Assembly: GCF_000002595.2 (NCBI RefSeq)
Contig: NC_057010.1
Coordinates: 1,568,190 to 1,632,189 of the forward strand
DNA: 64,000 nucleotides
Direction: 5' to 3'
Source: Chlamydomonas reinhardtii
Taxonomy: Eukaryota; Chlorophyta; Chlorophyceae; Chlamydomonadales; Chlamydomonadaceae
The notes beneath the pieces are model-generated. The model made no database searches and was not told the DNA's origin. It saw only the letters and a list, made by a program, of their open reading frames with translations. The position numbers were made by a program, and so were the translations under genes. Below are positions 34,313-45,836 of this stretch, piece by piece. How positions within the stretch are numbered: the stretch's first letter is position 1; each line of letters opens with the position of its first letter.

Positions 34313-37300
34313 GCATACATGGCCCCCGAGACGGTGGGCGGCAGCAGCTACAAGTCCAGCGACGTGTGGAGCTACGGCGTGGTGGTGTGGCAGCTGGTCA
34401 CGGGCGAGGCGGCGCCGTGGCCTGGCCTACGGAATGTGCAAGTCATGCTGGGCGTGCTGCAGGTGCGCGCGTGTGTACGGTGTCGCGTGTCTGTGTAGGT
34501 ATTCTACGGTGGTGCTAGGTACAGTAGTTAGTGACATGTACACGTGCATGCGCACAGCATGGAAGGATGGCTGACATCATGCGCAGCCATGGGGTCCCAC
34601 CGCCTGCGTACATCTGTCCCTGGAAACTGCTGTTGCACCGCCGAACGAAGTATTCGTACTGCATCATGGCGTATGGGGGTTTCGCGTCACGACGTGTCTT
34701 GATGCAACACGTGCGCCGCCGCTACCCCAACATGCACCACCGCGCACAGGGAGATCTGCGCTTGACGGTGCCACCCAGCACCTACCCGCCGCTGGCGCAC
34801 CTTCTGGAGAGCTGCCTGGCCCGCGACCACACCCAGCGACCCTCCTTCGACGAGCTGGTCATGCAGCTGCAGGTGCGTGGGTGCGTGAACCGTGGAGCGG
34901 GGGCAGCAAAAGGGGAGCTTGGGTCCGGGCGCCTCGTGCCACTTGTTGTCTGACCGAGTTCACGTCCACGTACACCGTATTTCACTGGCTCCACCCATCA
35001 CCCATCCCCGTGCTGGACAGGCCATGGTGCGCGACCTAGCTCGCGCCAATCAGCTCGAGCTGCCGGTGCATCTGCAGCAGCAGCTCCGGCAGGGCCAGCC
35101 GCAATCACAGCTGCACCTGCCCCCCACCAGCGGGAACAGCAACTCGACCTCCGCGCCTCACACGCCCGCCGAGACGACGGCTGCCGCATCCCACGCGGAA
35201 TGCACGGGATCTGGGCCGAATCCGGCTTTGCGATGCGTCACTGCCCTTGATCTGGTCACAGCCAATTCGGGCGCCAGTGGCGCTGGCGCCGGATACGTCG
35301 CTGCAGCCGCAGGCAGCAGTGGCAGGCCCGTGTCGCCCTTCCTCACGGCATCGCCGGCAGGTCCGTGTCCGGGCGGCGCCGGCGGACAGTCGCTGGCGGC
35401 GGCGGTGGCGGCCGGGGCGGCAACGTCCAGCGGCGCCGGCCCCACGCCATCCTCCAGCGTGCTTGCAACCAGCTACCCTGCAAGTTCCAGGTACTTGACC
35501 GCAGCCGCGGTGGCGACGCCGGCGTCCAACTCCTTGGGACTTCTCGCCATGGGCTCAGGCGGCAGCGCGGCCGGCGGGCCCGGCGGGGCGGGTGGTACGC
35601 TTGCCCCGAGCGCGCGCGCGGGAGGCAGCGCAGCAGAGGTATTCCTAGCACAGCCGCCGCGGGCAGCAGCAGCAGGCCCCCTGCTGCTGCCGGCGGCGCC
35701 TACAAGTGGAGCAAGGGCGGAGGGCTCCACCGCAGCCGCCTTCGTGACAGCCGCAGCTGCCGCCAGCGATGCCAGCATGATGCTTCCCGTGCCACCGCCA
35801 CAGCCTCTGCTGCAACCAGCACCCGGTGGCGGGCCGCAGCAAACGCAGGCGCCGCTGCCGCTGCCGAGGACCCTCTTCGACACGACCGCCGCTGCGCCGG
35901 CGCTGCATGCCGTGTCGCGTGGCCTGCCGTCGTCGGCCTCCGCGCTCACCAACACCACGCACTCCTCCACTAGCAACAGTGTCAGCCATAACTACGGCGC
36001 GCACGGGCCAATCGTCCGTGCTGGCGCTGGTGGCGCCCTTGCAGGCACCATGGCGGCCCTTGCTGTTGGGGGCCAGCGCCGCCCTCCTCCTCCACTTCAG
36101 GCCACAGCAGCTGCTGGCAGCGCCGCCGCGTTCGGCTCCGCCGTGTCCGCCCTGTTGCCGTGGCAGGTGGCGGTGAGGCAGCAGGACCCCATGCACCACC
36201 TCCGCGGCATGGCCCTTGCTCGGGCCGCGCTGGCTGTTGTGGAGGATATGGAGTCGGCTACCATGTCGTCCACTGTCAACTCAAACCTGCTGCGGGACAT
36301 GCCGCCCCACAGCCACGTGACGGCGGGCAGCGGCTCTTCTGCGGACGCCGGCGCACAGTTCGGGACAACCGCCGCAGCAGGGACCTCCGCGACGGCGAAT
36401 CACCCCGCGGTGCACGACAACAGCACTCAGGCTATTGCAGCCGCCGCTGCACGCGGCGACACGCCGCGTCTGGTGTCTTACGCCGATGCTGAGCTCATTG
36501 AGCCATCTTTTGCGTACATGGAGGCTGCTGGAATGCACGCCGTGAGGTACACAGCAGCCCCTGCAACGGCCGCTACCGCTGCTGCCGATGGCACTGTCAC
36601 CGGCGGCTCTGCTACAGCCGCATCGGCCTCGGCTGGCGGTGGCATGCCTGAGCCTGCGGTTGCTGCGGCCATGTTGGCAGCGCTTCCGGCTGAGGTGCCG
36701 GTGCCGCTTCTGCGGTTGCCGCAACACTCCATCGTGGACTTGGTCGCTGTCAGGAGCGGCAGCGGCAACATCAGTGTGAATGCAGGTGCAGCGACCCATG
36801 TGCTCACAACCACCCAGGAGGCCAACGCCCCTGCCTCTGCCGACACGGCTTCTGGTAATGCGGCAGCCGCCAGTGCTGCTGCTCCGGCCGCCCTTGAGGC
36901 CTGTGATACCTCGTCGCTCGACAGTGGCGGATCCGGCCGTGCGGCAACGGGCGGCGTGCTCGGCAGTTCCAGCACTGTCCGCCCTACAACCTACACCGCT
37001 GCACACAGCACCAGCACCAACACCAACACAACCTACGCTGGCACAGCTGGCGCGGCGGCCATCACCTCAAGCTCCAACAACCAACTGACGACCGCAACAC
37101 ACCTTTCCTCCTCCTGGGCAAACACCACCGACCGCGACGCGCGCAGCAGCACTTTCTGGCACAGCACCACCACCGGCCTCGCCATGACCACCACGGCATG
37201 GGCTGCGGCCTCTGGCGGCGGCGTCCACAGCAGCCTGGGCACCGGAAGCCGGCAGCAGCTGCGGCAAGTGGGGCACACGAGCATCGGTCCAGGCGGCGCA

Positions 37301-38716
37301 GGCGGTGGCGTTGGTGGTGCCAGCAACAGCGTCGGTCAGCAGAGCGGCAGTATTGGACGGCTGGGTATGATGATGGAGCGGTCAGTGCTTTACGAGCTCT
37401 TCAGCCGCCGCTCGAGTCGGGCGACGGGCGCGCCGACGAATGATGATGACTTCGTTGTGATGACGGACGCGGGCATCCTGGTTGGCAGCGTGGGGCAGAG
37501 CGTGTCGGGCTCGCGCCAGCACCTGCTGCAGCTGCAGCTGCAGGGCGTGGGCGAAGGGCTGCCGGGTGGCGTACCAGCAGCGACGGCCCTGAGCCTGGCG
37601 GACGGTGCGGCTGGGGCCTCGGCGGGAGGTGGTGGCGGAGGTGCGGGCGGAGGCGGGCTGCTGGCGGCTGTGCCCGAGGCACACGTCGGATTCATGGTGG
37701 CTGCAGGCAACGGTGGTGGTGGCCGCGGCAGCAGCGCACGCGCCGGCCGTTACTACCACATTGAGCCCGCGTTCCTGCCCATGTATGGTGACGGTGTGTT
37801 GGGACAATCGCTCGCCTACGGCGCTGCTGCCGCTCCTGCGGCGACAGACCCAGCCGCGCTGCTGCCCCCAAGGGTGCTCCGGTCGGCGGCGTTGGCGGGC
37901 GGTAGGGACAAAGCAGGAGGTGCTGGTCGCCACGGTGACAGGATGGCGGCTGCAGGCAGCAGCGCAACCGCCGGCGGAGCCGTCATGGCAGCAGGCGCTG
38001 TGCATCCCCACTCGCTGCTCCCGCCGGTGCGGGAAGAGGCTGCCGCGCCGACCTCCACTAGCAGCGTTCACACGAGCTACACGGGCACAGGTGTCAGCGG
38101 CTCCCTAGCTGCTCATTCCGGGCCCGGCGTGGGCGTCGGCACCGGCGGTGGCAGCAACGCTGGCGGCGCCGGCACCGGTGGTGATAGCGGGGTCGTCGAC
38201 AGCAGCGGCCTGCTGCTTTTGTACGGCAGCGGCGCAGCCGGCGGCGGCTCGTCGCGGGGCGGCTCCAGCACCGGCGTCCCCGCGGTCGCGCAGCCCGCTG
38301 GCAGCAGCATCGGACATCCCCACAGCCGTGGCAGCAGCACGCACCAGTACTTTCAAGGGTTGCCGCCGGGCTCTGCAGGCGGCGCGACGGGCACGAGCGG
38401 CGGAGCCTACCTGCCTCGCCCCAATTATTTCAATACCGTGTATGGATCCACCGGCAACGACGAGGGCAGCGGCAGTGACGGATCCCTGCCGCTGTTCAGC
38501 ATGCTTCAGGCAGGGCTGGCGCGCGCACGCGAGCGAGAAGCCGCGAGTCGTGCCAGCGGGGCTGCTGTGCCTAGATCCACTGGAACATCAGCACCCGCAG
38601 CACCCGCAGCAGCTGCGTCGCCTCCATCCATGTCAGCTGCGTTGGGAAGGGATGCTGCAGCTGGCGCTTCTGTAGCAGCGCCGACTGCTAGTTCGGTCAC
38701 GAATCGTGATGGCTAA
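22069..38716 (+). CDS. Giant TKL-like protein kinase with split catalytic domain
   Basis: Predicted Ser/Thr (TKL/MAP3K-like) kinase of roughly 3,100-3,200 residues. Exons: 22069-23464, 23626-23750, 23924-24117, 24334 to about 25950, about 26020-28050, 28215-28235, 28377-28456, 34026-34077, 34310-34462, 34750-34872 and 35021-38716. Kinase landmarks in order: VGYGSVGLVYRG (Gly loop), HVAVKY (catalytic Lys), DYLTRIVMEDADRGSLLGAI (beta5/hinge), VLHGDLK (catalytic Asp, coded by a 21-nt exon), PSNVLL, KISDFGLS (metal Asp), VAYMAPE, SSDVWSYGVVVWQLVTG and ARDHTQRPSFDELV. About 1,100 Gly/Ala/Ser/His-rich residues lie between the early lobe (SWHITRVTSDN) and beta5. N-terminal (~465 aa) and C-terminal (~1,230 aa) tails are also low complexity. 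The frame changes across the minisatellite at 25936-26115, by an intron or length change. The first ATG could also be 22006. A TGTAA lies at 39023-39027. The intron 28457-34025 carries a retrotransposon. Confidence 0.88.
24128..24236 (+). repeat. Intronic tandem repeat (ATCTGGCATGG-type)
   Basis: Several imperfect copies of TCTGGCATGG, first as 11-12-bp units and then as ~31-bp units containing CGCTGTGTTTCTGGCATGGG, lie in the kinase intron between 24118 and 24333. Confidence 0.8.
25936..26115 (+). repeat. Coding-region minisatellite with splice-like core
   Basis: About seven units of 24 or 25 bp with the core CCATCCATGCAGGTGCTG, some truncated to CCCAGGTTCTG. Units of 24 and 25 bp alternate, so the open frame on entry (SPPSMQVLSPPSMQVL) differs from the frame on exit. 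Each TGCAG|GTGCTG looks both like a 3' and a 5' splice site, so an intron might start in one unit and end in another. Confidence 0.9.
28457..28528 (+). other. Left remnant of the kinase intron before the retrotransposon
   Basis: The donor AG|GTGCGAGG is at 28457. This piece plus 33961-34025 would have formed an intron of about 137 bp before the insertion. The 5-bp duplication ACAGC closes both sides (28524-28528 and 33956-33960). Confidence 0.85.
28529..28891 (-). repeat. LTR of the chromovirus (left; 3' LTR in element orientation)
   Basis: 363 bp, begins TGTGGTGCTGGAACACC on the plus strand and ends CTTGGCACTACA. It appears identical to 33593-33955. Confidence 0.95.
30313..32468 (+). mobile_element. 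Nested retroelement-like insertion inside the chromovirus
   Basis: The 16-mer GACAAGGCGATACCAC occurs exactly on both sides (30297-30312 and 32469-32484), and both flanks continue the chromovirus coding sequence, so this 2.16-kb block is a later insertion. A ~195-bp segment occurs at its left end (30313-30509) and again at about 31829-32024. A short ending, CTTGTAAGGCCCTCCTCC, occurs near 31728-31745 and at its right end. One open frame (about 30513-31427) encodes a basic, RGG-rich then coiled, Lys/Arg-tailed protein resembling a retroelement ORF1/gag-like protein. The long target duplication favours target-primed reverse transcription (LINE-type), not an LTR element; no reverse transcriptase is present. 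Family uncertain. Confidence 0.7.
30513..31427 (+). CDS. ORF1/gag-like protein of the nested element
   Basis: Open frame of about 305 residues from MSTASDRGRGRGRGGRGTGR. The N terminus is an RG-rich nucleic-acid-binding-like tract, followed by an Ala-rich helical region (AMAALQSAIKPVLVSQTKFN), a predicted coiled middle, and a C-terminal Arg/Lys/Asp/Tyr-rich tail ending GKDKK. It is encoded by the block inserted in the chromovirus. I do not recognise a named family. It is probably an element protein, not a host gene. An upstream in-frame ATG at 30480 exists, but the RG start is more typical. Confidence 0.5.
   Translation: MSTASDRGRGRGRGGRGTGRGRGAALAAEDDNYTADLEEATGAEEKLADDAPAARAAGASPSPAMAALQSAIKPVLVSQTKFNKLAAALKPLLDTIHAKVSGIEVSVDQLLQHFETDVGEEPAAGGGAGGGEDDAPKQPSSAASRDVVDRARRRAETLIEAPSRPSDSKGLHLATYSATKRIVHYSRLLLDAGDLPSLRKNLSTLEDFFQVLEYAMEKLGAEPRHGMSTATEIGLRALPKSYEATKEAPFDWSRFAADEVKAKRDEWSSAAARERERSRSDRYKDDRYSSYKRDNYKDSGKDKK
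33593..33955 (-). repeat. LTR of the chromovirus (right; 5' LTR in element orientation)
   Basis: 363 bp, apparently identical to the left LTR. It is followed by the target duplication ACAGC at 33956-33960. Confidence 0.95.
34228..34309 (+). repeat. (CA)n microsatellite forming a splice acceptor
   Basis: About 40 CA units run straight into CACAG|GTGGCATACATGGCC, the 3' splice site of the kinase exon that codes VAYMAPE. No pyrimidine tract separates the repeat from the AG. Confidence 0.9.
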
Positions 38717-40155
38717 GTTTACGGCGCACGGATGACATTGAACGACAGGCCCGTGTGCTGCATTGTCAACTGCTGCATGGGGAAACAGTGCACATGCAAG
38801 GGCTTGGCAACCATGTGGTACCGCCCGGCCAGGCCGTGCCGGACCGGCACGCACATCGACTCGCACTTCATACCAACAGACAGCAGCACTTCTGTGTGCT
38901 GAACGCATTGTGGGTTGAGCGGTGGCGTTAGGCTTGGGTATTTCGTGGCGGGGTCAGCCCCAAGATCTTCCTTGAGAGGGACAACTTCATGTCATGGTCC
39001 GGGAGCAGACTGGGCAATGCATTGTAATGCATTCTTGCCGGTGTCATTTAGTGTGCTTGACTTGGTGCGTGCATTTCCCGAATCCAGGCACCCATGCATG
39101 GCTGGATCGTGCTTGCCCAATCGGCTGAAGTGCTGGCTCTTGTATACTACTATAATATGAATAAGGATTCAGTCCCGTGGCGTTGCGCACCCTACGGGAA
39201 AATGATTTGTTTGTGGGCTGCACCATGCCAAGTGGAGACTGCTTTCGATGCACGCCTGCAACCAATGCTGGGGGCCTACTGAGGGGGTAGGTCCATTGAA
39301 GAGTTTGAGGCAGCACTCGTACGGCATGTAATCCAAAGCATAGAGTTCGGATGCCAGTGCTTCTGTAGGCTTCGTGAGGATGCATGGCATATGCACGATT
39401 GCGGGCGTGCCTACTGGGTACGACGAATCTCCCGGACGGGGTTCACATGCTTGAGGCCTGCACTACAACCGCGTAGCCACGTCGTTTTGTGCTACTGGGC
39501 GGCAGCATACTTGCATGGACGTAGCTTCACATTCCCTTGCCTCTGAGAACTTTTCAGCGTTTTTGCAATGCCGCGATCGAATGATTGGAACAGATGCACA
39601 AACGCGCACGTCGAAGGCTTGCTCGATTGCTCATTGACTGCACGCACGGTCAAGAGATAGAGATGCATATGTCGTGGAACGATGGGAGGGGGCCATGGGT
39701 GCCAGGCACCCACATGACCGGGTTCATGTACCGCCTCCATGAGCGCCCCAACCGTGGGCTTGCCTGCAGGCAGCAGGTCTCTTGAAGCATGGTTAGGTTC
39801 TATACAGGCTGCCTGCTAGCAAGCTACGGCAGGACACGGCAACCGTCCAACTTAGCCTGGGGATCGCAATCACTGCTGGGATTGCCTGCTCACGTCTGAT
39901 TAGTCATGGTTTCTGCAGAGTGGCGCTGTCGCTGATTGCGAGTGCAAATGCTCCCCCGCGCGGCATAGCCTGGATCACCAAATGTCACAGGCCCAGGCCG
40001 TGGGCCAGGCGTAGGCGTCACGTGACCATTAGAAGTGAAGCATGCGGGAACCGGATTTTGTAGGTATTACTGCGCATTTCCAAGTTATTTATGGAGCGCG
40101 ACTATTAATAACATTTCCATGCAGTAGGACGAGGCTTGGGCCTTGGAAACTGGAA

Positions 40156-40185
40156 GCGTGTCTATGGTCCTAATCATAGACACGC
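40156..40185. repeat. Short perfect hairpin
   Basis: GCGTGTCTATG and its exact complement CATAGACACGC are separated by an 8-base loop (GTCCTAAT). It is not followed by a T run, and lies about 1.4 kb beyond the kinase stop. Confidence 0.8.
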
Positions 40186-40972
40186 GGAGCTTGATGTGGC
40201 ATTTAGGACCAGAGCTGGGCTCTTTGACTGTTGCCGTATGGCGCAGCGTGACTGCGTGGGGGCAGTGCAGTGTTATGGGGACCACATCCAACCGAAGCTC
40301 ATATTTAGTTAGGCGTGTGTGCCTGGTGCTATGTTGACCGTGTGTCGGGTTGTTCCAAGAAGCGGCGATGGCGCATTTATGGTCCGGATTCAAGCATCTC
40401 TCTCCATCATTTAGGTGTGCATGCCGGATCGGTGCGGATGCGGGCGTACCACTGGCCGCTTCTTGTTGTAGGCTTTGGGCAGAGCTTCCGTGTTCACCCA
40501 CTGATGGGCAAATGCGCACTCTTCCCGGCACGCACCATGCCACGCCGTGAAAGCCGCGCAGATGAACGTACATTTAGCATTACACTCTTGTAGTCTTCAC
40601 TGTGTTGTAATAGCAGTACAGCCCCCCCCCCAGTGGACTATTTGACAGGCCGGGTTGCGGCTCCGCGGGGCCACCTTATCCTGACCGTGGGGGCTTGGGG
40701 CACCCGTGGCTATGTTTGATTTTTCGACACTGCGAGGGGGACCACATATCTTATCAACACTGCTTTTCATCAGCGCCAGCAGTTTGAAAGTCCGACATCA
40801 CAGTAGCCATCAAGATACGGGGACAGCATTGCCAGCACATTACACGGGAAGCAGATACGTAGTCCCTCGCGGCTTTGTTACTCAACAGTGCCACCCGGCA
40901 CAGCCGCATGTGTTCATGGTCTCGTTTCTCTGCGCACCGTGCTTGTCTTCATGCACACACGCTCACACACAG

Positions 40973-40975
<3 letters not shown>

Positions 40976-41018
<43 letters not shown>

Positions 41019-41034
41019 ACACTCTCTCTCTCTC
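40976..41034. repeat. (CA)n(CT)n microsatellite in the P450 3' UTR
   Basis: A CA tract followed by CT repeats begins about 50 bp beyond the P450 stop. In the mRNA sense this is (GA)n then (TG)n. Confidence 0.85.
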
Positions 41035-41081
41035 ACGCGGACTCGGGCGCACCACACCATGCACCTCTGCCCCACGTACGC

Positions 41082-44000
41082 TCACAGCCGACGATGCAGC
41101 CGCACGCGCAGGCCCTCCTTGGGTGCAGGCGACGGCACCACGCCCCACTGCTCCGCTGGGTTCACCGCCTCCCACTCATACCCACGTGCCAGCACCGCCA
41201 GCACCACCAGCAGCTCCGTCATGACCAGGTTACGACCCAGGCACGTGCGCACGCCCGAGCCAAAGGGCAGACTGTACTCGGGCTGTGCGCCGCGCGCGGC
41301 GCCCCCGCCGCCGGCGTGCATAGGGCATCCGCCGGCCGCCACTGCCCCTGCTGCTGCCGCCCCTCCTGTTGTTGCTGCGGCCGCCGTGCTGTCACCCGCG
41401 GTTCCAGTAGTGCTGGTGCTACTGCCGCTGCTGCCAAGCCAGCGCTCGGGCTGGAACTGGTCCTTGTTGTAGCGCGTGACCGAGTCGCCAACGTGGCACC
41501 AGACGCGCCAGCCCTGCGGTGCGGAAGGCCCACACACAAATGCACGTGCATGAGCGCAGCAAACACCCGAAGGTACAGAATGAAGGGGTGCACATGCGCA
41601 AGCGCACACACTCCCTTGTCGCCCGCCGCATGCTGTCGGCTGCCCCACCGGCCACCGGCCACCGGACCCCGCCAGTTTGGCCTGTTTGGTTCAGTTTGGG
41701 CTGGTATTTACAATCCCCCTCTTGGTATTGGAAGGAACTGTGAACCACTCCCGCTGCCCCCGCCCAGCAACCGCAAGCGCACAACGTGCACAGCCGCACT
41801 CCCACCTTCGGGATGCGGCGGCCCTGCAGCTCGAAGTCCACCAGTGCGAGACGGAACACGGCGGGCACGGCGGGCGTGATGCGCAACAGCTCACGTGCCA
41901 CCGCCGTGCCGTACGACATCTCGTCCAGCGCCTCAGCCGTGATGGCGGGCCCGTGCCGAGATACGATGTCCTGTCGTACAGCCGTGGGCCAAGGCGGCAC
42001 GGCAATTCGTGTCATCACAGGCCACCAGGTAGAGAGTGCGTTTAGGTGGTTCAGGCACACCATGGACAGATGCGGCTCGGGCGTTAGACGCCTCTCACGC
42101 CCGTTGCGTGACACGTGCGCATACCGGTATGCGGCCGTCCTAACCAGCCCATGCTCGCGGCCAGCGCTGGCCAGCGCCGTCCTATGCCGCAACCCCAACT
42201 GTAACCTAGCAGAGCCCCAGCCCGACCTGCTGCTCCTGCCTTAGCGCCGCCATGACCCCGCCGGTGGCGCCACCATTGGGTCCGGCGGCGTTGGTCGCGA
42301 GGTGCTGCAGCGCCTTGGCCAGCGAAGGACCAGTGGAGGCGTTGCCGAAGAAGGCGGCGGCGGCGTTGTCCACCAGCAGCGAGTCGGGCAGCGCCGTGCC
42401 GGTGGCGGCGGCGGCGGCAGCGGCCGCGACCACGTCTGACATTGCGCAGTCAAAGGCGGGCGCGGAGGATGGGGAGACGGAGACGGTGGCGGAGGCCGCG
42501 GTGTGCTGGCGGCTGCGTTGAATGGATTGGGACACCAGCTGTCCGAACTCCTGGCGCGCCGCCACCGCCTTGCCGTACGCTGTGAGGGGCGTAGAGTGTG
42601 CCGCATGATGCATCCGTCAGTCAACAGGAGCGAGTTGGCAGGACCAACCTCAGCACCAGAGACCCGCTTGCTGCCCGCCCGCAGCACATGACTCCTTACG
42701 CCCGCCGGTCCCAGCTTTCCTCCACCAGATTCGCCCCAAACCAACAGTCTTAGGGCTGCTGCTGCAAGCCTGTCCCTCGCACGCACCTACCTGTGAACGG
42801 CAGCTGCACGGGCGGCGTGTTGAAGCCGGCCTGCAACGCCGACATGACGGCCTGCAGCTGGGCGGCACGGTCGCGGCTGCCGGCACCGCCCAAGACCACT
42901 CGGTCAAACACCGCCTGTGCCACGTGTGCGGAGGGGAGTTCCATGTGTGGTTGGTGTGGCGGGGAGCAGACACGTGCAGATCAGGAGGGGTGCTGGGGCA
43001 TCTGCTGGGCTGAGTTCAGCTGAGCTGTGCAGCACGCATGTTTCAGACGTCGGCTATGTAGTCAGCGGCTTACTAATGGCTTGTGGATAGGAACAGCAGA
43101 CTGAACGCTCACCTGTGACAGCAGCTGGCATGACTCAAAGCCAGCCGTAGGCTGTGGCCCCGCCGCCCACCCCGTCACATAATCCTGCAATGCATGGCAC
43201 AGGACCATGTCAGCACGCGCTCGATACGCCCCCACACGTCACCACCATCTCAGCCCGACCCGCTCTTGGTGCACCCTGTTGTTTCTTGGGCGGCGCATGC
43301 GCCGAACGCCCCTCTTCAGGCAGGACCATTCTCGGCGGGACTTGATCCATTGGCACTCCCCTTCCCACGCCCTCGTTCTCTTGTTCCACCCCGCCGGCTG
43401 CTCCAATCACCTGCACCAGCTCCGCAATGGCTGGCACGTGCCGCCGCAGCGCCCTGTCCGCGAAGGCGTCCGACAGCGCCCGCTTGACGGCCCCGTGGCG
43501 GGGCCCCGTCAGCAGGTTGAGGCTGTCAGGGCCCACCAGCGTGGACGTGACCTGGCATGAGAAGCGGAAGCAGATGCAGGCATAGCGGCGAGCCATTGGT
43601 GCGGCCACCATTGCGCAATTGAACACGACGCACACGTAGCGTGCCCAGGCCCACAAGCACATGCAGTCATGCACATCCTAGCAAGCCGACAGTAGGGGCA
43701 CACGCACAGTCAACGTGCATCAAATAGGTCTCTGCCGCCCACCTGCGGCCAGTCACTGGCCACCAGCCTGTCCTCCGCCGCCAGCACCGCACGCACCGCA
43801 TCCTGTGAGTTGCGTTCCAAGGACCTCGCTTTATCCAACCCGGATAAATTCTGCATGCTTGGAGGTAGAGCATCGTAGCATGTACCTACGGATGAGCTTT
43901 TGCCCTGCAGTGCTTTGCGATGGCGTGCTGCCCACATCGCTACCCACCTCGCCGTACACCATGACTGTGGGCGCACCCAAGATGTTGGTCTTGTACACGT

Positions 44001-44566
44001 CGCCGTACCGCTCGCGGCGGCTGGTACCAAACGTGTCACCTGCACGATTTTGAAACGTGCTGCGCATCAACAGGCTCCCCGGTATGATGGGATGCTGCTA
44101 GAAACAGACAAAGCGGCCCAGCTAGACACTATACTGAGCCTCAGGGATGCACTCCCCTTGCATTGCAGCACATCTGCCAACTGCACAGCCGCGTCGTACC
44201 GTTTGTGATGAGCTCCAACGTTTCACCAACAACGGGGAGTCCCAGCGAGCCCTCCGGAAGCGGCAGTTCGGCCAATCCGGACTGGGCGGCCTTGGCACGC
44301 AAGCATGGCCGGTGACATGGGTGCAGACCAAAGTGGAGAGGACGTCCCCCGCTTGCGCGCCCATCGATATGATGGGCTGTGGGATAAGCTCTCCCTATCT
44401 TTGCACCGCGCGAGGAAGAGCGCATCCATAGCTGTGGCCCAGGCCCCCGAAGCATTTTACTTGGTTCGAGCGCGATGCAGGTATTTAAAAACGACCTTGT
44501 TTGAATCACAAGTCCACCAGTGAACAGAGTTTCGTTTACGGCGCAAAATGCATATGAAGGACTCAA
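41082..44566 (-). CDS. Cytochrome P450, CYP85-clan-like
   Basis: Heme-thiolate monooxygenase; substrate unknown, possibly a terpenoid, sterol or carotenoid-derived compound by analogy with its clan. Phase-consistent exons: exon 1 ending 44200, then 44039-43948, 43802-43743, 43551-43411, 43184-43113, 42914-42791, 42579-42227, 41970-41806 and 41513-41082. Landmarks: LPLPEGSLGLPVVGETLELI (proline hinge), GPDSLNLLTGPRHGAVKRAL (helix C), ARELLR (ExxR), FQPERW (PERF region) and FGSGVRTCLG (heme Cys loop). The helix-I region FFGNASTGPSLAKAL lacks the usual acid before the Thr. About 50 Gly/Ala/Thr-rich residues are inserted between PERW and the Cys loop. The start is uncertain: 44566 is the longest in-frame ATG, 44455 and 44428 are alternatives, and an extra upstream exon cannot be excluded. 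From 44566 it would be about 601 residues. Confidence 0.88.
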
Positions 44567-45836
44567 GGACTGCGGTATCTGCGCTCACATCCAGGATACA
44601 GTGTTGCGTGCAATAGTGTCAAGCCACATTCATACCGATATACAGTATTGATTGTTGTTTCCGTCCCTCTGTGGCCTCGAGCCTGCCAACCGTTGTGCTA
44701 GCGCTTCGCATTGTGTTCGTGTGCCAGCCTGCGTGATTTATATGCCTCAAGTCCAGTACACACGTTGGCGCGTCCTTTCCTCCAGCCTTCCTTTTGACAC
44801 CCGATGCTACTGCCCGACCTGCGGGCCAACTGTCGCGTAGGCTTCACGCCGGCAGGGTCCCTCAACATACTCCAGCTCCTCGTGCGGTGGATATACGATA
44901 GGGCGGTGTCCGACCCTGAGCGTTCAACCTGGGATAGCCGCCAGACCGTCCGCGGCAGACTCAGCCACTCACTTCCAGGGCGCGGGACCGTCCTTGCCCT
45001 TGCCCAGGTGCGGCGCCAGCAAGGCCAGCGCATGGTTGGCATATGGATTGGGTGTGGTCGTAAGGAACACGTTGGATCGGAGCGACGCTGGTAGGCTGTC
45101 AGTCGAGCGGTGCTCGGACCGCTCGAGCTTCCAGTCCCAGAGCCATCTGACGTTCTGGCCGGGCATTGTCTATGTAACGGTAATGAGCTAGACTTAGAAT
45201 CTGACTTACACGCTAAACAACACGGCATGGTGTAGACAACACGCGCTGCGCTGCGCATTGTGTTCGTGCGCCTCGCTGCGTGCCGCAAAGATTATTACCC
45301 CTCAAGTCCAGTACGCAGCGCACATATCGATGCGCGGCGCGTAAAGCTCTCACGCGAAGCAGTAACCCGTTTTGCATCACGCTTGGAAATCGTTACCCAG
45401 GGGGTGAGCAGAAGTGCACGCGGGTGCGGGCACGGGTGCGGGGTTCGGTGGGCGCGTCGGTGGGCAGGCAGTCGGCGGTCGGGGCAAGTAAAGAGGACCC
45501 CGAATACGCCATGCATTTGCAAATTATAAACATTGTGTTGCGTACGGGACCGCCCTGGGGGCTGCACCAGCGCCCCGGATGTTGCACGTGCATGAAAGGG
45601 GGGGGGGGCATGCAGACTGAACTCTGACGCTCAATAAGCATTACTCTCCAAGGCTCATTTGTTGATGCATCTTCCATATACGAGTTATGTATGACGCTTC
45701 TATCGTAAGGAGGAAGTTCGCTAACTTGTGTGCACTCGACAGTCGACGCTGCAACGCTGCACTTGTTGCACTGGAGTGAGCGGCAGGACGCGATGCAATA
45801 GTATAAATTTGTAAAGGCTGGTGCGGGCCGAAGTCA
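44567..45836. promoter_or_regulatory. Divergent 5' region, P450 / exostosin
   Basis: 1.27 kb between divergent genes. TATAAAT at 45802-45808 is 29 bp before the exostosin ATG, which would leave almost no 5' UTR if used as a TATA box. Two related segments (44701-44761 and 45250-45314) lie in direct orientation and share CGCATTGTGTTCGTG and CCTCAAGTCCAGTAC. No gene seen. Confidence 0.45.

Larger units (their letters stand above)
38717..41081. other. Convergent 3' spacer, kinase / P450
   Basis: 2.4 kb without a supported gene. Candidate polyadenylation signals are TGTAA at 39023-39027 (kinase) and TTACA at 40840-40844 (P450, minus strand). It contains a perfect 11-bp inverted repeat at 40156-40185 and a (CA)n/(CT)n tract at 40976-41034. 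Confidence 0.5.

Noticed and set aside
34892-35020. Kinase last exon beginning at 34892
   Set aside because: Open upstream only by chance; phase and the acceptor at 35020/35021 place the exon start at 35021 (AMVRDLARAN).
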